Assembly: GCA_031266095.1 (NCBI GenBank)
Contig: JAISBR010000064.1
Location: forward strand, 1-30,783
DNA length: 30,783 nucleotides
From: Treponema sp.
GTDB lineage: Bacteria; Spirochaetota; Spirochaetia; Treponematales; Breznakiellaceae
Direction: 5' to 3'
The notes under the pieces are model-generated. The model was not told where the DNA came from. It was given only the letters and a program-made list of their open reading frames with translations, and searched no databases. Shown in pieces: positions 1-7,306 of the stretch. The number at the start of each line of letters is the position of its first letter. Position 1 is the first letter of the stretch. The position numbers and the translations under genes are program-made.

Positions 1-28
1 CCCCCCCCCCCCCCCCCCCCCCCCCCCC
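1..28. repeat. Poly-C homopolymer at window edge
   Basis: The window opens with 28 consecutive C, followed directly by a GC-only inverted repeat (GCGCG-CTCGA-CGCGC, 29-43). No gene touches it. A homopolymer this long at the very edge is most simply a contig end or a low-complexity sequencing artefact. A real G/C tract of the phase-variation type is possible but has no adjacent gene to control within about 400 bases. Confidence 0.9.
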
Positions 29-223
29 GCGCGCTCGACGCGCGGACGGATCAGGCCGGGGAGGAAGCGGGGAGAAAAACCACGTGTTTGGCCGCGCAGA
101 GCGGCGTCCGTTCGTACCATAGCATTACATCTTTCGTATACAGTAAATAGTAGTACTATTTGAAAGAAAATACAAGGATTTCGCGAAAATTCAGGGTATC
201 GGCGCTTACTTTTTTCAAAGAAC

Positions 224-282
224 GAACCTCGTGAACGATGCAGCGCCTACAAGATACCTCGCCCTTCAAGGTGAGGAGGTTC
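224..282. other. Nested inverted repeat in gene-free left edge
   Basis: GAACCTC (224-230) can pair with GAGGTTC (276-282). Inside it, CCTCGCC (257-263) pairs with GGTGAGG (270-276) through one G-U pair, with loop CTTCAA. The two arms share base 276, so they may be alternative or stacked folds. This is the only notable structure in 46-310. It could be a leader or small RNA fold, or a decayed repeat. A tRNA was considered and rejected because the cloverleaf does not close. Confidence 0.4.
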
Positions 283-328
283 ATTCGATTCGCGTTTGTT
301 CCGGACGCTCTACTAATTCAGTTGATTT

Positions 329-358
329 TTGCCGAAATTTGGATCAATATAGTATAAA
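329..358 (+). promoter_or_regulatory. Possible sigma-70 promoter upstream of flbB
   Basis: TTGCCG (329-334) is followed after 18 bases by TATAAA (353-358), about 110 bases before the flbB ATG. The -35 is weak. No clean sigma-28 site (TAAA-N15-GCCGATAA) is present; the nearest match, GCCGAAAT at 331-338, lacks a properly spaced -35. Sigma-70-type promoters are known for the large treponemal flagellar operon, which makes this plausible but unproven. Confidence 0.3.
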
Positions 359-422
359 GGTGTCCTTAAACTGAAGTTTGCATGGTTCCCCTGGATGGGG
401 CGGTTCAAAAATTGCAGGTTTC

Positions 423-447
423 GGCCCCGGCTTATATGACAGGGGCC
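423..447 (+). other. Hairpin in flbB leader
   Basis: GGCCCC (423-428) pairs perfectly with GGGGCC (442-447) around a 13-base loop, followed by only three T. It ends 10 bases before the flbB ribosome binding site (GGGAG, 458-462). It could be a weak terminator/attenuator or a leader stabiliser; the short T run argues against efficient termination. Confidence 0.45.
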
Positions 448-469
448 TTTGCTGATTGGGAGATTTACA

Positions 470-1075
470 ATGATAGGCAGAGTAATAGTGCTGTTGCTGC
501 TCATCGTGGTCCTTGCGGGGGGCGGAATTATCTGGTTCGATTATCTCAATGTTATTGACGCGAAAACCGTTTTAGCCCCTTTGTACCGTTTTATCGGCAG
601 GGAGGGACGAAGCCGGCCCGAAGTCGAATCGGCGGAATTCCTCAACCTGGACGCCGAGCGCCTGGCTGTCCGGCTTGAAGCCTTGGAACTGCGGAACATG
701 GAGATGGATACCCGTCAGCAAGGCCTGGACACCCGCTACGGCGAGATTGAACAGATGGCTCAGGAACTTGAGGAACGCCAAAAAGCGCTGGATGAGCGGG
801 AAAATTCCCTCAGAGCCCAGGTCATGGATGCCGAAAATAAGGATAGAAATGTCGAGCAGAATGCCCGATATCTGAACGGTATGCCGCCGGAGCAAGCGGT
901 GGGTATCATTACCGCGATGGATGATCAGGACGCTATCGACGTAATCCGGAAGACCGAGGAAATTGCCCAGGCTGAGGGAACCACTTCAATAGTCTCCTAT
1001 TGGTTGTCCCTGATGGATCCCCAGCGGGCTGCGGAATTGCAGCGAAAGATGGCCGGAAGGCCGCCCAGTCTGTAA
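470..1075 (+). CDS. flbB: Flagellar collar protein FlbB
   Basis: A 201-residue protein with a hydrophobic N-terminal anchor (residues 3-22), a long charged coiled-coil rich in E, Q and R (about 60-130), and a C-terminal helical part containing MPPEQAVGIITAMDD, which resembles the MotE/MgtE-N fold. This architecture and its place just before fliK match FlbB, the spirochaete protein that forms the base of the periplasmic collar around the motor. ATG 470 is chosen because GGGAG at 458-462 sits 7 bases upstream; an in-frame TTG at 449 lies before that site. The genes usually found upstream in treponemes (fliG-H-I-J) are not in the window. Family assignment rests on architecture and synteny. Confidence 0.85.
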   Translation: MIGRVIVLLLLIVVLAGGGIIWFDYLNVIDAKTVLAPLYRFIGREGRSRPEVESAEFLNLDAERLAVRLEALELRNMEMDTRQQGLDTRYGEIEQMAQELEERQKALDERENSLRAQVMDAENKDRNVEQNARYLNGMPPEQAVGIITAMDDQDAIDVIRKTEEIAQAEGTTSIVSYWLSLMDPQRAAELQRKMAGRPPSL

Positions 1076-1128
1076 ACAAGCCGCGCTTTGTCACCCGGAC
1101 TGAATCCTTTTGTTTAGGAGGCCGGGTG

Positions 1129-2655
1129 GTGATTCAAATATCCCCCCATGTCGAAACCGCTTATACGCCCGCGTATGCGGAAATTGCCCAGATGGATATA
1201 GCCGCCGGAGAATCCTTGTCTGTCAAGGGGGATGAAAACCGGGCGGATCAGAGTGATGAAGATGGGCTTGGCGGCCCCGGATCATTTAAGGAGATTCTGG
1301 CGGGCTTGTTTCGGGAAACCGGAATAGAGACCGGCGGCCCGCCCGCTGAAACAACGCCAATTCCAAACGTCCTCTTGGTTGAATCTGCTGTCTTTGTTGC
1401 GGTTGACGCTGCGGTCGAGGCTGGTGAAAAAGATTTCACCGGCTTTGGACGGAACAAAGGCGCGGCTGTTGGAAAAACAGAAATCGGGCTTGAGCCGGGA
1501 AAGACTGAAAAAATCACGGCCAAATCCGGTGCGATTGACGAGGAACTTTCCGCACTTGACTTTTCTGAAGAAGACAAAAATATCCTGCTGGCTGTGGAAC
1601 TGCTCCTGACCCGCTCCGCCGAAAAGTCCCCCCTTGACGGGGAAGATGCGGCCGTTGAAATCCGCCTTGAGACAAGGGAGGCGGCCGGGGAGGCAGCCGC
1701 CCTGTTCGCGGCGCGTGACGAAGGCGGTGAAATGCCGCCTGTCCCGGCCGGGGAAGCGCCGGAGCTGGTCGACAGTTCGAAAGAGAGGCGATTCGGCGGT
1801 GATACCGGGACCCGAAGTGACGGCAATACCGGCAGAGCCGCCGTTAACGGATTCGATGCTATCGAATTTGCCGTAAGCGGGTCCGCCGCGCTTGAGCCGG
1901 ACACCGAGCCGCCGAAACAGTCGACCTCCCGGGAAAACGGCGTTGGGAAAGACGGCCGGCTTGAGGAAGTCCGGGGCCGGGACAGGCGCCGGGATCGTAT
2001 TTCCTTTGAAGTACGGGATCTCCGCGCCGGGAGCAGCCAGGCGGGGGGGGAAAACCAGCGGCCCACAGTCAGTGCCGGGGGCCGGATTCAGGGCGAGAGT
2101 GAAACCCGTGAAATCACGCTGGAGCTGCGCCTGCCAAATCAGGGCCAGGATATGCCCCCGTCGGAAACCGCCTGGGAAACCAGGGCCGGCCATTCCTTCG
2201 AGGACCTTTTGGCCAGGGAACTGCACCAGAACTTCAACAATGACATTGTACGCCACGCATCAATGGTACTCAGGGACGAAGGGGCGGGAACCATCCGGCT
2301 TGCCCTCAAACCTGACACCCTGGGGAATGTAAAGATACGTCTTGAAATGGCCGAAAACAAGATAACGGGGCATATCGTTGTTGAAAGCGAGGAAGCCATG
2401 CGGGCCTTTGAGCGGGAAATCCATTCTCTGGAACAGGCCTTTAAGGAATCGGGTTTCCAGAGCGCGAATCTGGAGATGTCCTTCGCCGCGAACGGCGGGG
2501 GGGCGGATCAGCATTGGCAGGGATCGGAGGCATTCCTGCCGGAGAGACTGGCCGCGTTCCACTATGACGCCTCTCTGGGGCGTTTGGAAATACCCTTGTC
2601 AGATACCGTTGATGTGTATCAGCGGGAGCTAACCTCAATCAACATGCTTGTCTAG
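1129..2655 (+). CDS. fliK: Flagellar hook-length control protein FliK (Tap1-like)
   Basis: About 508 residues. The first two thirds are low-complexity, rich in G, E, A and R, as expected of the secreted ruler part of FliK. The C-terminal hook-length domain (about residues 365-460) contains the signature LALKPDTLGNVKIRLEM, which switches export specificity when the hook is complete. Position directly before flgD matches treponemal tap1. GTG 1129 is chosen because AGGAGG at 1116-1121 lies 7 bases upstream; the adjacent in-frame GTG 1126 is also possible. An open frame back to 1000 overlaps flbB and lacks a ribosome site. The large antisense frames here are composition effects. The stop codon's last G is the first base of a hairpin repeat. 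Confidence 0.85.
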   Translation: MIQISPHVETAYTPAYAEIAQMDIAAGESLSVKGDENRADQSDEDGLGGPGSFKEILAGLFRETGIETGGPPAETTPIPNVLLVESAVFVAVDAAVEAGEKDFTGFGRNKGAAVGKTEIGLEPGKTEKITAKSGAIDEELSALDFSEEDKNILLAVELLLTRSAEKSPLDGEDAAVEIRLETREAAGEAAALFAARDEGGEMPPVPAGEAPELVDSSKERRFGGDTGTRSDGNTGRAAVNGFDAIEFAVSGSAALEPDTEPPKQSTSRENGVGKDGRLEEVRGRDRRRDRISFEVRDLRAGSSQAGGENQRPTVSAGGRIQGESETREITLELRLPNQGQDMPPSETAWETRAGHSFEDLLARELHQNFNNDIVRHASMVLRDEGAGTIRLALKPDTLGNVKIRLEMAENKITGHIVVESEEAMRAFEREIHSLEQAFKESGFQSANLEMSFAANGGGADQHWQGSEAFLPERLAAFHYDASLGRLEIPLSDTVDVYQRELTSINMLV

Positions 2656-2720
2656 GAGCCTGTTGCGCTTGTAGGTTTTTGAGACATTTTATGCCGCAAA
2701 AACCCCGATTAACGGGCTCC
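2655..2720 (+). repeat. Hairpin repeat starting at the fliK stop codon
   Basis: The element begins with GGAGCCTGTTGCGCTTG, its first G being the last base of the fliK TAG. Outer arms GGAGCC (2655-2660) and GGCTCC (2715-2720) pair, and inner arms GGTTTTTG (2674-2681) and CAAAAACC (2697-2704) pair perfectly. Its first 25 bases match 24 of 25 bases of 21886-21910 in reverse orientation, and its first 11 recur at the fliY stop (9423). No T run follows, so a role as 3'-end stabiliser or a small mobile repeat is more likely than a simple terminator. Confidence 0.75.
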
Positions 2721-2764
2721 TTACGGAGTTTGCGATGTGGGTACATCATATTTAAGGAGAAAAT

Positions 2765-3208
2765 ATGGATGGTATAGACGCGTTTAGATTAAGCGCAGAA
2801 GAACAGAACAGCGTTAACAAGTTTGTTCATGAATATAACAATAAACTGAATCCGGGACGTAAGCCTCAGCAGAATTTGGGGAAAGATGATTTTCTGAAAA
2901 TTCTTATCACCCAGCTTTCTTATCAAGATCCTACCGCCCCGATGGAAGACAAGGAATTCATCGCCCAACTGGCTCAGTTCTCCACCCTGGAGCAGATGAC
3001 CAGTATGGCTGCGGATTTTTCACGGCTCACCTCTATGCTCAACGGGACCGAGGCTTCTTCCGCTCTGGGCAGATCGGTGGAACTGACCGATGGGGAGCGC
3101 ACGATTCAGGGCGTTGTTAAGGCTATAACCAGAGGGGAAAATCCCCAGGCACTGGTAAACGGCGTATATTACAACTGGAACCAGGTACATAAAGTTTTCG
3201 AGGAATAA
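2765..3208 (+). CDS. flgD: Flagellar hook capping protein FlgD
   Basis: A 147-residue FlgD, the cap on which hook subunits assemble. It carries the conserved N-terminal block DDFLKILITQLSYQDPTAPM followed by EFIAQLAQFSTLEQM (about residues 40-78). It is short, lacking much of the C-terminal Ig/Tudor region of the roughly 230-residue enterobacterial protein, as is usual in spirochaetes. The end has a small beta-rich segment (about 100-145). AAGGAG at 2754-2759 precedes the ATG by 5 bases. It lies between fliK and flgE, as in other treponemes. Confidence 0.92.
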   Translation: MDGIDAFRLSAEEQNSVNKFVHEYNNKLNPGRKPQQNLGKDDFLKILITQLSYQDPTAPMEDKEFIAQLAQFSTLEQMTSMAADFSRLTSMLNGTEASSALGRSVELTDGERTIQGVVKAITRGENPQALVNGVYYNWNQVHKVFEE

Positions 3209-3247
3209 CGATACACTACCTGTTTTGAAAATATAAGGAGTAAGCTT

Positions 3248-4648
3248 ATGATGCGATCATTATTTTCCGGTGTTTCCGGACTTCAGAATCATCAGACCAG
3301 AATGGATGTCATCGGCAATAACATTGCCAATATTAATACTACCGGTTTCAAGCGGAACAGGGTCAATTTTCAGGATATTCTCTATCAGCAGCTGCAGGGC
3401 GCCGCCCGTCCCACCGAGGAAATCGGCGGCGTAAACCCTAAAGAAGTAGGCCTGGGGATGAGTATAGCGTCTATCGATACACTCCATATCCAGGGCAGTC
3501 TGCAAACTACCGGTATGGGCACGGACCTTGCTATTTCTGGGACCGGCTTCTTCGTGCTGGACGACGCGGGCAAGCAGCTCTTTACCAGGGCCGGGGCTTT
3601 TACCGTAGATGAGGCGGGCCTCATGGTTAACCCCGCCAACGGTATGAAGGTCCAGGGCTGGATGGCCCGCGAGGTTGAGGACTATACTGTGATCGACATT
3701 TCCCGGCCCGTGGAGGACCTGGTTATCCCGATAGGCGGGAAAGATCCGGCCAGGGTCACTACCCTCATCAACTTTGCCTGTAACCTGGACAAGCGTATCC
3801 CCGAAATTCCGGAGAATCCTACCGGCAGGCAGATAATCGACGGTACCTGGTCCACGGCGATTGACATTTTCGACACTTACGGCGACAAGCACATCCTCCA
3901 GGTGGAATTTACCAGGGTGCCGGGCACCGTTAACAGCTGGAACGCCACGGTAAACGTGGACCCCCAGAACGAAGTTCCCACCAATGCCACCATCGGCTTC
4001 GGTGAGGAGGCCCCGGCGGTGGGTGGTCCCACTACCTTTATCGTGAACTTTTCCAATAATGGTACGCTGCTTTCCGCTGAAGACGGAGCCGGGAACATCT
4101 CGGGCGAGTCCGGCCAGGTACAGATGAATGTGGCTTATGATGTGCAGACTTCCACCCCCAATGAGGACGGTACCCTGGTGAGGCAGGAATTTGTTCTGGA
4201 CCTGGGCCAGGTCGGCGGTTATAACCGTTCCATCACCCAGTATGCTGAGACAAGCTCCTCCAAGGCCGTAGAGCAGAACGGCCGTACTATGGGCTACCTT
4301 GAACAGTTCAAAATCGATTCAAACGGGGTAATCACCGGCATTTACTCCAACGGCTCTACGAGGGACCTGGGCCAGGTCGCCATGGCCAGCTTTCCCAATC
4401 AGGGAGGGCTTGAAAAGGCAGGGGACAATACCTTCCGGGTGTCCAACAATTCCGGGGCCGCCAATATCGGGCCTTCGGGCATCGCCGGAAAGGGTGAAAT
4501 CGTTTCCGGCGTTTTGGAAATGTCCAACGTCGATATGGCCGAGCAGTTCACCGACATGATCGTTACCCAGCGGGGTTTCCAGGCGAATTCCCGGACTATA
4601 CAGACTGCGGATCAGCTCCTTCAGGAACTGCTAACTCTGAAACGGTAA
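3248..4648 (+). CDS. flgE: Flagellar hook protein FlgE with lysinoalanine residues
   Basis: A 466-residue hook subunit. The N-terminal rod/hook signature (MMRSLFSGVSGLQNHQ, then IGNNIANINTTGFKR) and the C-terminal coiled-coil segment ending in SRTIQTADQLLQELLTLKR frame a variable middle. Lys165 (GGKDP) and Cys178 (FACNL) fall at the positions reported for T. denticola FlgE, where they form a self-catalysed lysinoalanine crosslink between neighbouring subunits that makes the hook covalently stable. AAGGAG (3235-3240) lies upstream of the ATG, which gives the treponemal MMRS start. Function is certain; crosslinking is inferred from these two residues. Confidence 0.97.
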   Translation: MMRSLFSGVSGLQNHQTRMDVIGNNIANINTTGFKRNRVNFQDILYQQLQGAARPTEEIGGVNPKEVGLGMSIASIDTLHIQGSLQTTGMGTDLAISGTGFFVLDDAGKQLFTRAGAFTVDEAGLMVNPANGMKVQGWMAREVEDYTVIDISRPVEDLVIPIGGKDPARVTTLINFACNLDKRIPEIPENPTGRQIIDGTWSTAIDIFDTYGDKHILQVEFTRVPGTVNSWNATVNVDPQNEVPTNATIGFGEEAPAVGGPTTFIVNFSNNGTLLSAEDGAGNISGESGQVQMNVAYDVQTSTPNEDGTLVRQEFVLDLGQVGGYNRSITQYAETSSSKAVEQNGRTMGYLEQFKIDSNGVITGIYSNGSTRDLGQVAMASFPNQGGLEKAGDNTFRVSNNSGAANIGPSGIAGKGEIVSGVLEMSNVDMAEQFTDMIVTQRGFQANSRTIQTADQLLQELLTLKR

Positions 4649-4678
4649 TGAGAATCGGTATTTGCCGCGAAAAATAAT

Positions 4679-4876
4679 ATGATTAAAGTAACCCGGCTGG
4701 ACGGTGTAGAATACTACATAAACCCTCACCAGATTGAATGTATCGAGATTAACCCCGATACAACACTGGTGATGCTGTCCGGTAAACACCATATTGTGCT
4801 GGAAGGGGCGGATGATGTTTTGGGCAAAATCGAGGCCTATCGACGGCGGATAAGCCCATGTGTAGTCCAGGAGTAA
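4679..4876 (+). CDS. flbD: Flagellar protein FlbD
   Basis: A 65-residue FlbD-family protein. MIKVTRLDGVEYYINPHQIE at the start and TTLVMLSGKHHIVLEG in the middle are typical. FlbD is found between flgE and motA in spirochaetes and some Firmicutes; its molecular role is not settled. The ATG has no convincing ribosome site, so translation may depend on re-initiation from flgE 30 bases upstream. It ends 4 bases before motA. It should not be confused with the unrelated Caulobacter FlbD regulator. Confidence 0.9.
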   Translation: MIKVTRLDGVEYYINPHQIECIEINPDTTLVMLSGKHHIVLEGADDVLGKIEAYRRRISPCVVQE

Positions 4877-4880
4877 GGAT

Positions 4881-5663
4881 ATGGATTTAGGAAGTATTAT
4901 TGGTGTATTCGGCGCGTTCGGCATGGTGGTGTTCTCCGTCGTGGTCGGCGGCGGCTCTCTTTTAAGCATCCTGGATCTTCCTTCTTTCCTCATGGTTGTT
5001 CTTGGTTCCTATTTCGCCCTTATGCTTGCATCGAGCCTGTCCGAGGCCCTGGGAATTTTCTCTATCATTGGCCGTACTTTCAAAATTCCGCTCTTCAATG
5101 AACAGGGCCTTATTCAGAAAATGATGGCCTTTTCCGAAAAAGCCCGTCGTGAGGGGCTCCTGGCCCTGGAAGACGAGCTTGAGGATCTGGAAGATGAATT
5201 TATGAAAAAAGGTCTGCGCCTGGTAGTGGACGGTACCGATGCGGCGATAATCCGAGACCTTATGGAACTTGAGCTGAGCCAGATGCAGAGCCGGCACGCG
5301 GATAAGATCAACGTCATCAATATGTGGGGCGCCTTGGGCCCCGGTCTTGGGATGTTGGGTACCGTTGTCGGTCTTATTGGAATGTTGCAGAACCTGGAAG
5401 ACAAGGCCGCCATCGGCCCCAACATGGCCCTGGCCCTGGTAACCACCCTCTACGGATCAATGGTAGCCAATCTCTTGATGATCCCTATTGCCAGTAAGCT
5501 TAGGAATCATGACTCAAGGGAAAGCCAGGTCAAGGAAATGATCATTGAAGGGGTACTTTCTATACAGGCCGGAGATAATACAAGGATCCTGGCGATGAAA
5601 CTGCTGGCCTATCTTAATCCGGTTATCAGGAGAACTATGGAAGCTGAACTGTTGAAGGATTAG
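4881..5663 (+). CDS. motA: Flagellar stator protein MotA
   Basis: A 260-residue inner-membrane stator subunit. It has four membrane segments (about 7-27, 34-54, 148-170 and 181-203), a charged cytoplasmic loop (about 60-145) that contacts the FliG rotor, and the conserved ALGPGLGMLGTVVGLIGML block in the third membrane segment. With MotB it forms the ion channel that drives rotation. GGAG/AAGGA sites just before the ATG overlap the flbD stop, which suggests coupling. motB starts 7 bases after the stop. The sequence does not show whether protons or sodium are used. Confidence 0.96.
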   Translation: MDLGSIIGVFGAFGMVVFSVVVGGGSLLSILDLPSFLMVVLGSYFALMLASSLSEALGIFSIIGRTFKIPLFNEQGLIQKMMAFSEKARREGLLALEDELEDLEDEFMKKGLRLVVDGTDAAIIRDLMELELSQMQSRHADKINVINMWGALGPGLGMLGTVVGLIGMLQNLEDKAAIGPNMALALVTTLYGSMVANLLMIPIASKLRNHDSRESQVKEMIIEGVLSIQAGDNTRILAMKLLAYLNPVIRRTMEAELLKD

Positions 5664-5669
5664 TGGAAT

Positions 5670-6404
5670 ATGGCGAGAAAAAAGAGACAAGAGGGCGGAG
5701 GCCCTTCAGGACAGGAGTGGCTGACCACCTATTCGGACATGGTCACCCTGATGCTTTGCTTTTTTGTCATCATGTTCAACCCCGATGAAAGCACCCAGGC
5801 CCAGATGGACCAGATTTCTACTTCCATGCGGGTCGGGGGCATAGGCGCCCTGGCCGGGGGCCTTACCCTTTCAGCGGGCCGCAGTGCGGACCTCGGTAAT
5901 ACCATCATGGCTCTTCCCTCCATGGAAAGGGGCAGGACTATGGGTACCGCCCTGCGCAAAGCGGTGAGTGTTTTTTCCCCTGAAATCCGTTCCAACAAGG
6001 TGCGGGTTACCCATGATGAGCGGGGTATTGTGATCACCCTGGCTTCGGACGCCTTTTTTAATCCCGCCAGCGCCCGGATTAACATTGAGTCAACCAGAGA
6101 TATACTGCTCCGGCTGGGGACTTTCCTGGTTTCCGAGGAGCTGGCGGGCAGAAAATTCAGAATAGAAGGCCATACCGATGCGGTTGACATAGACCCGGCC
6201 GGTCCCTGGGAGTCCAACTGGGAACTTTCCGCCGCCCGGTCCATAAGTATCCTCCATTATTTGACCGACCTTGGTATAGAGGAAAGACGCTTTCAAGTCG
6301 CCGCTTTTGCCGATACGGTCCCCCTTTCCACCAACGATACTCCCGAAGGCCGGGCAAATAACCGCCGGGTGGATGTGATTATTCTTGACGACGGACATCT
6401 CTAA
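5670..6404 (+). CDS. motB: Flagellar stator protein MotB
   Basis: A 244-residue stator subunit. A short basic cytoplasmic tail leads into one membrane helix with TTYSDMVTLMLCFFVIMF; Asp23 is the ion-binding residue. The C-terminal OmpA-like peptidoglycan-binding domain (about 115-240) shows IEGHTD (165-170), NWELSAAR (183-190) and RANNRRVD (228-235), which anchors the stator to the cell wall. It is the last gene before a 273-base break containing hairpin repeats and a new promoter. Confidence 0.96.
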   Translation: MARKKRQEGGGPSGQEWLTTYSDMVTLMLCFFVIMFNPDESTQAQMDQISTSMRVGGIGALAGGLTLSAGRSADLGNTIMALPSMERGRTMGTALRKAVSVFSPEIRSNKVRVTHDERGIVITLASDAFFNPASARINIESTRDILLRLGTFLVSEELAGRKFRIEGHTDAVDIDPAGPWESNWELSAARSISILHYLTDLGIEERRFQVAAFADTVPLSTNDTPEGRANNRRVDVIILDDGHL

Positions 6405-6453
6405 AGTAGACGTTTTTTCTCAGAACACCCTGAAAAACAACCGATTATATAAA

Positions 6454-6485
6454 GAGCCTCTTTCAAAACTTCAGTTTGGAAGAGC
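6454..6485. repeat. Palindromic repeat with AAACTTCAGTTT core
   Basis: CTCTTTCAAA (6458-6467) pairs with TTTGGAAGAG (6475-6484) through one G-U pair, with loop ACTTCAG. The 12-base core AAACTTCAGTTT (6466-6477) recurs in reverse orientation at 368-379, and a similar element (TTCAAACTTCAATTTTGAA) lies at 28401-28419. It follows motB by about 50 bases and belongs to a dispersed hairpin repeat family. Confidence 0.65.
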
Positions 6486-6530
6486 AGCCTTTAACCAAGA
6501 GGGGGATAAGGCTTTAGCCTGAAAACCCCG

Positions 6531-6568
6531 GAGCCGTGTTAAAACCAACCGGGTTTTGAACGCGGCTC
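6531..6568 (+). repeat. Long hairpin after motB
   Basis: GAGCCGTGTTAAAACC (6531-6546) pairs with 6552-6568 over about 16 base pairs, with one G-U pair and one bulged base. Its core AAAACCAACCGGGTTTTG (6541-6558) occurs again, on the opposite strand, in the hairpin after lhr (27374-27411). No T run follows directly. It could end the upstream transcript, protect its 3' end, or be a mobile palindromic repeat. Confidence 0.65.
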
Positions 6569-6624
6569 TAAAGGGCATCTCTAAAAAACCGTAAGCGCGG
6601 CAGGCGTCAGAGTTTTTCAGAGTA

Positions 6625-6653
6625 TTGTGTCCTAACTGGTATTTTCATATACT
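6625..6653 (+). promoter_or_regulatory. Sigma-70-like promoter for fliL
   Basis: TTGTGT (6625-6630), 17 bases, TATACT (6648-6653). It lies 25 bases upstream of the fliL ATG, after the hairpin cluster that follows motB. The match and spacing are good, and the position suggests fliL-fliM-fliY can be transcribed independently of the hook/stator genes. Confidence 0.55.
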
Positions 6654-6677
6654 TTGAAGTGAGGGGAGGATTTGGGC

Positions 6678-7244
6678 ATGTCGGATAGTGAAGAACTGGA
6701 TCTTGAGAGCGGTGAAACTCCGGGGGTAAGCGGTTCCCCCCCAAAAAAGGGCGGCCTCGGGGCCATATTGCCGGCTATTCTCAAATTTGTCGCCATCGGT
6801 CTTGGAGCGCTCATATTCATTGTCACAGTCACAATCATAACCTTTAACATAATGAATAAAGGCGGAAAATCCCAGACCGGGGTCGTGGACCCCACGTCGC
6901 CGTATGTGGGGAAGCGTCCGGTATACGCTTATTATACGAATATAGGCTCAATAACCGTTAATACCAAGGACAGTACGGCCAACAAGTACTCGGTAACAGT
7001 GGTAATGAATATCGGCTATGATCTTGAGGATCAGGTGGCGTCTTCGGAACTAAACAGCCGCCAGGTTGAATTGCGGGATTTTGTGCGTACTTATTTCCAA
7101 AGCAAATACGCGGCGGATCTGACTCCTGAAAAAAACGAACAGATCAGGCGGGAAATCCAAAGTATACTCAATGACCGCTTCCTTGATACCGCCAAAGTAA
7201 GAAGTATAATGTTTGATAAGCTCGACGTGATGGAGGTTTATTGA
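6678..7244 (+). CDS. fliL: Flagellar basal-body-associated protein FliL
   Basis: A 188-residue FliL: short acidic cytoplasmic tail, one membrane helix (about 29-57, GALIFIVTVTIITFNIM), and a periplasmic domain with the family blocks YSVTVVMNIGYD and NEQIRREIQSILNDRF. FliL encircles the stators; in spirochaetes it supports stator assembly and the orientation of periplasmic flagella. ATG 6678 is chosen because GGGGAGGA (6663-6670) lies 7 bases upstream; the in-frame TTG at 6672 would be almost touching that site. A promoter candidate precedes it. Confidence 0.93.
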   Translation: MSDSEELDLESGETPGVSGSPPKKGGLGAILPAILKFVAIGLGALIFIVTVTIITFNIMNKGGKSQTGVVDPTSPYVGKRPVYAYYTNIGSITVNTKDSTANKYSVTVVMNIGYDLEDQVASSELNSRQVELRDFVRTYFQSKYAADLTPEKNEQIRREIQSILNDRFLDTAKVRSIMFDKLDVMEVY

Positions 7245-7306
7245 AAACGCTTTGTCTGTTTCAATGGAAAGGTTGTAAACTGTCTGAAAACAGGGTAGGA
7301 TAAGGC

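Noticed and set aside
224..300. Possible tRNA-Sec (loop CTTCAA and a later GGTTC)
   Set aside because: The stem around the loop gives a 6-base loop, and no acceptor, D or T arms pair correctly.
314..338. Sigma-28 promoter for flbB
   Set aside because: GCCGAAAT is present, but the -35 TAAT is imperfect and the spacing is 13 rather than about 15.
1248..2256. Two long minus-strand open frames (272 and 324 residues) inside fliK
   Set aside because: They lie opposite a recognised FliK, are rich in S, P and R or G, F and R from GC-rich codon bias, and show no family features.
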